Origin: an uncultured Ruminococcus sp.
GTDB lineage: Bacteria > Bacillota > Clostridia > Oscillospirales > Ruminococcaceae
Assembly (NCBI GenBank): GCA_946531975.1
Contig: CAMNAY010000068.1
Location: 1-8,000 of the forward strand
Reading direction: 5' to 3'
DNA: 8,000 nucleotides
Position 1 is the stretch's first letter, and every line of letters begins with the position of its first letter. A program made the position numbers and the translations under genes. This document shows, piece by piece, positions 5,121 to 8,000 of this stretch. The notes under the pieces are model-generated. The model saw only the letters and a program-made list of their open reading frames with translations. It did no database searches and was not told the origin of the DNA.

Positions 5121-6674
5121 ATGGCAAACAAAAAAATAGTGGCTGCCGTCATCGGAACAGTCGGCGCCTGTGCAGTCGGCTTCGGCGGCTGGAAGCTCTG
5201 GCAGCATTATGCCGGCGGCGGACCGACCCGTTCAGAGAAGGTCTATGTCCAGCGCGTCGGAAATGTCAACACGGTCTCGAATGCCAATCTGCTCAGCTCA
5301 GATTTCGCAGGCGTGATCGTTGCACAGAAAACGGTCGATGTGAAGTATGACAACACGCAGACCATTGACGAGATTCTTGTCAATGAGGGCGACAGCGTGA
5401 AAAAAGGCGATAAGCTCGTGACCTACAATATTGAGACAATCGAGCTGAATATCGAGAACAAAAAGCTGGAGATCGAACGGCTTCAGAATACCATTGAGAC
5501 CAACGAAGCGGAGATCGCCCGCCTTGAACAGGAAAAGCGCAGCGCAAGCGCAGATACACAGGTCACCTACACCGCAAATATCCTCAGTCTCCAGAGCGAG
5601 AACGCTCAGGCTGAATACGACATCAAGGCGAAAAACGTCGAGCTGCAAAAACTCGAAAAATCCTATAACAATGCTTATATTGCTGCACCGATCAGCGGCA
5701 CGGTCAAATCACTGAAGAATCCTTCTTCCGCGTCAGGCGGTTCGCCCTACGGCGACTTCGGCGGCGGCTACGACGAAAACCCCGATGTTCTGCTGACCAT
5801 TTCCGCAGACGGAGATTTCCGTGTCAAGGGCACGTTCAATGAGCAGAACGCCGGTCAGATCTATGAGGGCGAGTCTGTGATTCTCAAGAGCCGCGTGGAC
5901 GATACCCAGTGGAAGGGTACGGTCTCTGAGATTGACACCAACCCGCAGCAGGATAACAACAACGGCGGCTATTTCTACGGCGGAATGCAGGACGAGCAGA
6001 CAACCTCATCCAAATACGCATTCTATGTCGAGCCGGAATCGCTCGAAGGCTTCATGCTCGGTCAGCATGTGCTGATCGAACCGAACGAGGGCGCCGGCAG
6101 CGTGGAATCGAAGGAGGGCATCTGGCTCTACACCGATTTCATTCTCTGGGACGGCGGCGACTGCTATGTCTGGGCAAAGAACAGCAAGGGCGCGATCGAA
6201 AAGCGCAAGATCAAGGTCGGTCAGACCGATGAGGCGGCAGGCGACTGCGAAATCCTCTCCGGACTGAACAACGACGACTACATCGCCTTCCCTGCCGACT
6301 ACATCAAGGCAGGCATGGGCACTACGACCAACATGTCCGACAAGGATATCCCCGACAATGTCACAGACGGCGGCTTCGGCGAAGATGAGGAGTTCGGCGG
6401 CGGAAAATTCGACGGGAATTTTGACGGCGGCGAGTTCGGCGGTCCTGTGGATGAGAATGTGACCTATGATAACAACGGCAACATGATCTTCACCGATGAG
6501 GACGGCAAGACCTACACCTTCGACGAAAACGGCAATATGATCGGCGGGGACGGTGATCTGTTTGAGAATCCGGACGGCGGTGACATGCCCGAAGACCCCG
6601 ATCAGTTTGAATCCCCTGAGGACATGCCGAAGGGAGAAGGGGATGACGAGCCGGAAGCAGACACGGAAAGCTGA
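5121..6674 (+). CDS. Membrane fusion protein (HlyD/MacA-like adaptor) with long acidic tail
   Basis: Predicted adaptor of a MacAB/YknXYZ-type ABC exporter, anchored in the membrane with its body outside the cell. The 517 residues show an N-terminal anchor (MANKK then hydrophobic 6-23). The first lipoyl half follows (66-102, with VNEGDSVKKGDKLVTYN). A coiled-coil hairpin at about 106-184 is rich in Glu/Lys/Leu and Asn. The second lipoyl half is IAAPISGTVKSL (187-198), followed by beta-barrel and membrane-proximal regions to about 405. From about 414 to the end the protein is almost all Gly, Asp, Glu, Pro and Phe. Inside this tail an 18-residue-period repeat occurs: YDNNGNMI (449-456) and FDENGNMI (467-474). 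Such a tail is not part of the standard family. VGAC at 14-17 loosely resembles a lipobox, but hydrophobic residues continue after it, so a transmembrane anchor is more likely. GGAGGG lies 8 bases before the ATG. It is the first gene of the operon. Confidence 0.9.
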   Translation: MANKKIVAAVIGTVGACAVGFGGWKLWQHYAGGGPTRSEKVYVQRVGNVNTVSNANLLSSDFAGVIVAQKTVDVKYDNTQTIDEILVNEGDSVKKGDKLVTYNIETIELNIENKKLEIERLQNTIETNEAEIARLEQEKRSASADTQVTYTANILSLQSENAQAEYDIKAKNVELQKLEKSYNNAYIAAPISGTVKSLKNPSSASGGSPYGDFGGGYDENPDVLLTISADGDFRVKGTFNEQNAGQIYEGESVILKSRVDDTQWKGTVSEIDTNPQQDNNNGGYFYGGMQDEQTTSSKYAFYVEPESLEGFMLGQHVLIEPNEGAGSVESKEGIWLYTDFILWDGGDCYVWAKNSKGAIEKRKIKVGQTDEAAGDCEILSGLNNDDYIAFPADYIKAGMGTTTNMSDKDIPDNVTDGGFGEDEEFGGGKFDGNFDGGEFGGPVDENVTYDNNGNMIFTDEDGKTYTFDENGNMIGGDGDLFENPDGGDMPEDPDQFESPEDMPKGEGDDEPEADTES

Positions 6675-6685
6675 GGTGTCCGGCT

Positions 6686-7450
6686 ATGGTATTTGAACTG
6701 AAATCCATTTACAAGGATTACATGCAGGGCAAGGAAGCCGTTCCGGTTCTGAAGGATATTACGATGTCTGTCGATGAGGGCGAATATGTCGCAATCATGG
6801 GACCCTCCGGCTCCGGAAAATCCACGCTCATGAACATCATCGGCTGCCTTGATAAGCAGACCAAGGGCGATTTTATCTTCGATACCGCGGATATCATGCT
6901 GTGCAATGATAAGCAGCTCTCGGAGATCCGGAATCAGAAGATCGGCTTTGTGTTTCAGAATTTCAATCTGCTTCCGCGGCAGTCCGCGCTCGAAAATGTC
7001 GAGCTGCCGCTGCTCTATGCCGGCGTGAGCAAGCGCAAGCGCCGCAAGCTCGCAGAGGAAGCACTCAAGCGCGTCGGACTCGAAGACAGAATGCTCTTTA
7101 AGCCCACACAGCTCTCCGGCGGACAGAAGCAGCGCGTCGCGATCGCCCGTGCGATCGTCAACCAGCCAAAGCTCCTGCTCGCGGACGAACCGACCGGCGC
7201 ACTGGATACCAAATCCGGTGAGCAGGTCATGGAGCTGTTCTCCGAGCTGAACCGTGACGGCGTGACCATTGTGATGATCACGCATGAACCGGAAATTGCC
7301 AAATGCGCCAAGCGGATCATGCATATCCGCGACGGTCAGCTGCATGCGGGCGATTTCCGCGGCAGCGCCGAACCGGTCAGTGCGCCGGAGACAGCGGATG
7401 CGGCTTCGCAGGCTGCACCGCAGGAAGAAACGGAGGCGGCAGAAGCATGA
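6686..7450 (+). CDS. ABC transporter ATP-binding protein, MacB/LolD/YknY type
   Basis: Cytoplasmic ATPase that powers the exporter. All motifs are intact in the 254 residues: Walker A GPSGSGKST (39-47), Q-loop Gln91 in FVFQNFNLLPRQSALENVELP, signature LSGGQKQRVAIARA (143-156), Walker B LLLADEP (163-169) with catalytic Glu168, D-loop GALD (171-174) and switch His200. The NLLPRQSALENVELPLLYAG block is characteristic of the MacB/LolD (type VII) subfamily. After residue 228 there is an extra Ala/Glu/Pro-rich tail of about 26 residues not needed for the fold. It starts 11 bases after the first adaptor. The ribosome binding site GAGGTG (6673-6678) overlaps that gene's TGA stop, which points to coupled translation. 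No permease domain is fused, so a separate FtsX/MacB-like permease is required, presumably past 8000. Confidence 0.95.
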   Translation: MVFELKSIYKDYMQGKEAVPVLKDITMSVDEGEYVAIMGPSGSGKSTLMNIIGCLDKQTKGDFIFDTADIMLCNDKQLSEIRNQKIGFVFQNFNLLPRQSALENVELPLLYAGVSKRKRRKLAEEALKRVGLEDRMLFKPTQLSGGQKQRVAIARAIVNQPKLLLADEPTGALDTKSGEQVMELFSELNRDGVTIVMITHEPEIAKCAKRIMHIRDGQLHAGDFRGSAEPVSAPETADAASQAAPQEETEAAEA

Positions 7451-8000
7451 AAAAGACTGTTATTCTCATCCTGTGCATTGCACTGGTCGGAGGCGGCAGC
7501 GTCTTCGGCTATCATCAGTATAAGAAAAGCCGCATGGAAAATACCGTCGTCGATGTCGTACCGCTCAGCATTCTCGCACAGCCGGCAGAATGGTTCGATT
7601 ACAGCTCCATGCCGACAGAGGGCAAAGTAGACTCCGCCAATGTCCAGCGCGTCATGCTGGATACGGAAAAGCTCGTCAAGGAGGTCTTCGTCAAAGAGGG
7701 AGATACTGTCAAAAAGGGCGACGTTATCCTGGAATACGATATGACCGTTGTCGAGCTTCAGCTTGCGCAGAAGGAAAACCAGATCACACTCACCGAGCAG
7801 AGCATCAAACAGGCGAACCGTGAACTGGAAGCGCTCCGCCGCGCCAGACCCTCTGAGGAAATGCCGAACTACAACGACGAGCCGTATTTCCCCGATGATC
7901 CGGATTTTCCTGATTTTCCGGACGATCCGGAGCCGGAACCGGAACCGGAGCCGGAGCCTGTCCGGACCGTCGATGAGGTCGCACCGGCTGTCCGCCCTGT
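7447..8000 (+). CDS. Second membrane fusion protein (HlyD-like), truncated at window edge
   Basis: Start and frame come from direct translation: the ATG at 7447 overlaps the ABC gene's stop as ATGA, so the two are translationally coupled. There are 184 complete codons visible and no stop. Residues 1-29 form a signal anchor (MKK, hydrophobic 4-22, then YKKSR). A lipoyl first half follows at about 58-98, with VKEVFVKEGDTVKKGDVILE, matching the first adaptor's VNEGDSVKKGDKL. Residues 99-132 look helical (LQLAQKENQITLTEQSIKQ), as the first arm of a coiled-coil hairpin. From 135 the sequence turns into an acidic Pro/Asp/Phe stretch and then alternating Pro-Glu (161-171), encoded by repeated CCGGAR hexamers at 7927-7959. 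This low-complexity segment is placed where more coiled coil is expected. The rest of the protein, including any second lipoyl half, is outside the window. Confidence 0.85.
   Translation, partial: MKKTVILILCIALVGGGSVFGYHQYKKSRMENTVVDVVPLSILAQPAEWFDYSSMPTEGKVDSANVQRVMLDTEKLVKEVFVKEGDTVKKGDVILEYDMTVVELQLAQKENQITLTEQSIKQANRELEALRRARPSEEMPNYNDEPYFPDDPDFPDFPDDPEPEPEPEPEPVRTVDEVAPAVRP

Noticed and set aside
5121..5175. Lipoprotein signal in the first adaptor (VGAC at residues 14-17)
   Set aside because: The hydrophobic stretch continues past the Cys and the match is loose; a simple membrane anchor is more likely.
6602..7345. A 247-codon open frame on the minus strand
   Set aside because: It is antisense to the ABC ATPase, whose full motif set proves the plus strand is coding.

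Overview
The window looks like a chromosomal segment from a low-to-mid GC Gram-positive of the class Clostridia, most like the Ruminococcus/Oscillospiraceae group. This is inferred from Firmicutes-type ribosomal proteins (an S12 with the extra loop between its N-terminal segment and the PQKRG motif), strong GGAGG ribosome binding sites, consensus sigma-A promoters, a Spo0A-type DNA-binding domain, and a MacAB/YknXYZ-like export operon with Asp/Glu/Pro-rich tails. No taxon can be proved from the sequence alone.

Left part (1-2340, minus strand): the str operon, transcribed leftward in the order rpsL (S12), rpsG (S7), fusA (EF-G, cut by the window edge). It has its own perfect TTGACA-17-TATAAT promoter directly upstream of rpsL. 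The 188-base rpsL-rpsG spacer holds two adjacent hairpins just before the rpsG ribosome binding site.

Middle (2340-4620): a GNAT N-acetyltransferase gene is divergent from the str operon and has its own extended -10 promoter with an overlapping palindrome. It converges on a gene for a Spo0A-like protein whose receiver domain has lost most catalytic residues, and the two share a bidirectional terminator. A small four-helix membrane protein gene (TIGR04086-like) then runs rightward.

Gap 4620-5120: no convincing protein gene. It contains a highly structured stretch with a long imperfect hairpin of about 95 bases. Leftward from it, a hairpin followed by seven U (minus strand) overlaps the 3' end of the membrane protein gene. 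The best reading is an uncharacterised minus-strand structured RNA of roughly 250 nt. The right end of the gap carries an AT-rich tract, a perfect sigma-A promoter and a leader hairpin.

Right part (5121-8000, plus strand): a tightly packed export operon of membrane fusion protein (HlyD/MacA-like), MacB/LolD-type ABC ATPase, and a second membrane fusion protein that runs off the window. The two adaptors flank one ATPase. The first has a long acidic, Gly-rich C-terminal tail, and the second has an acidic Pro-Glu tract where the rest of its coiled coil would be expected. A permease is needed and is presumably beyond position 8000. The substrate cannot be told from the sequence.
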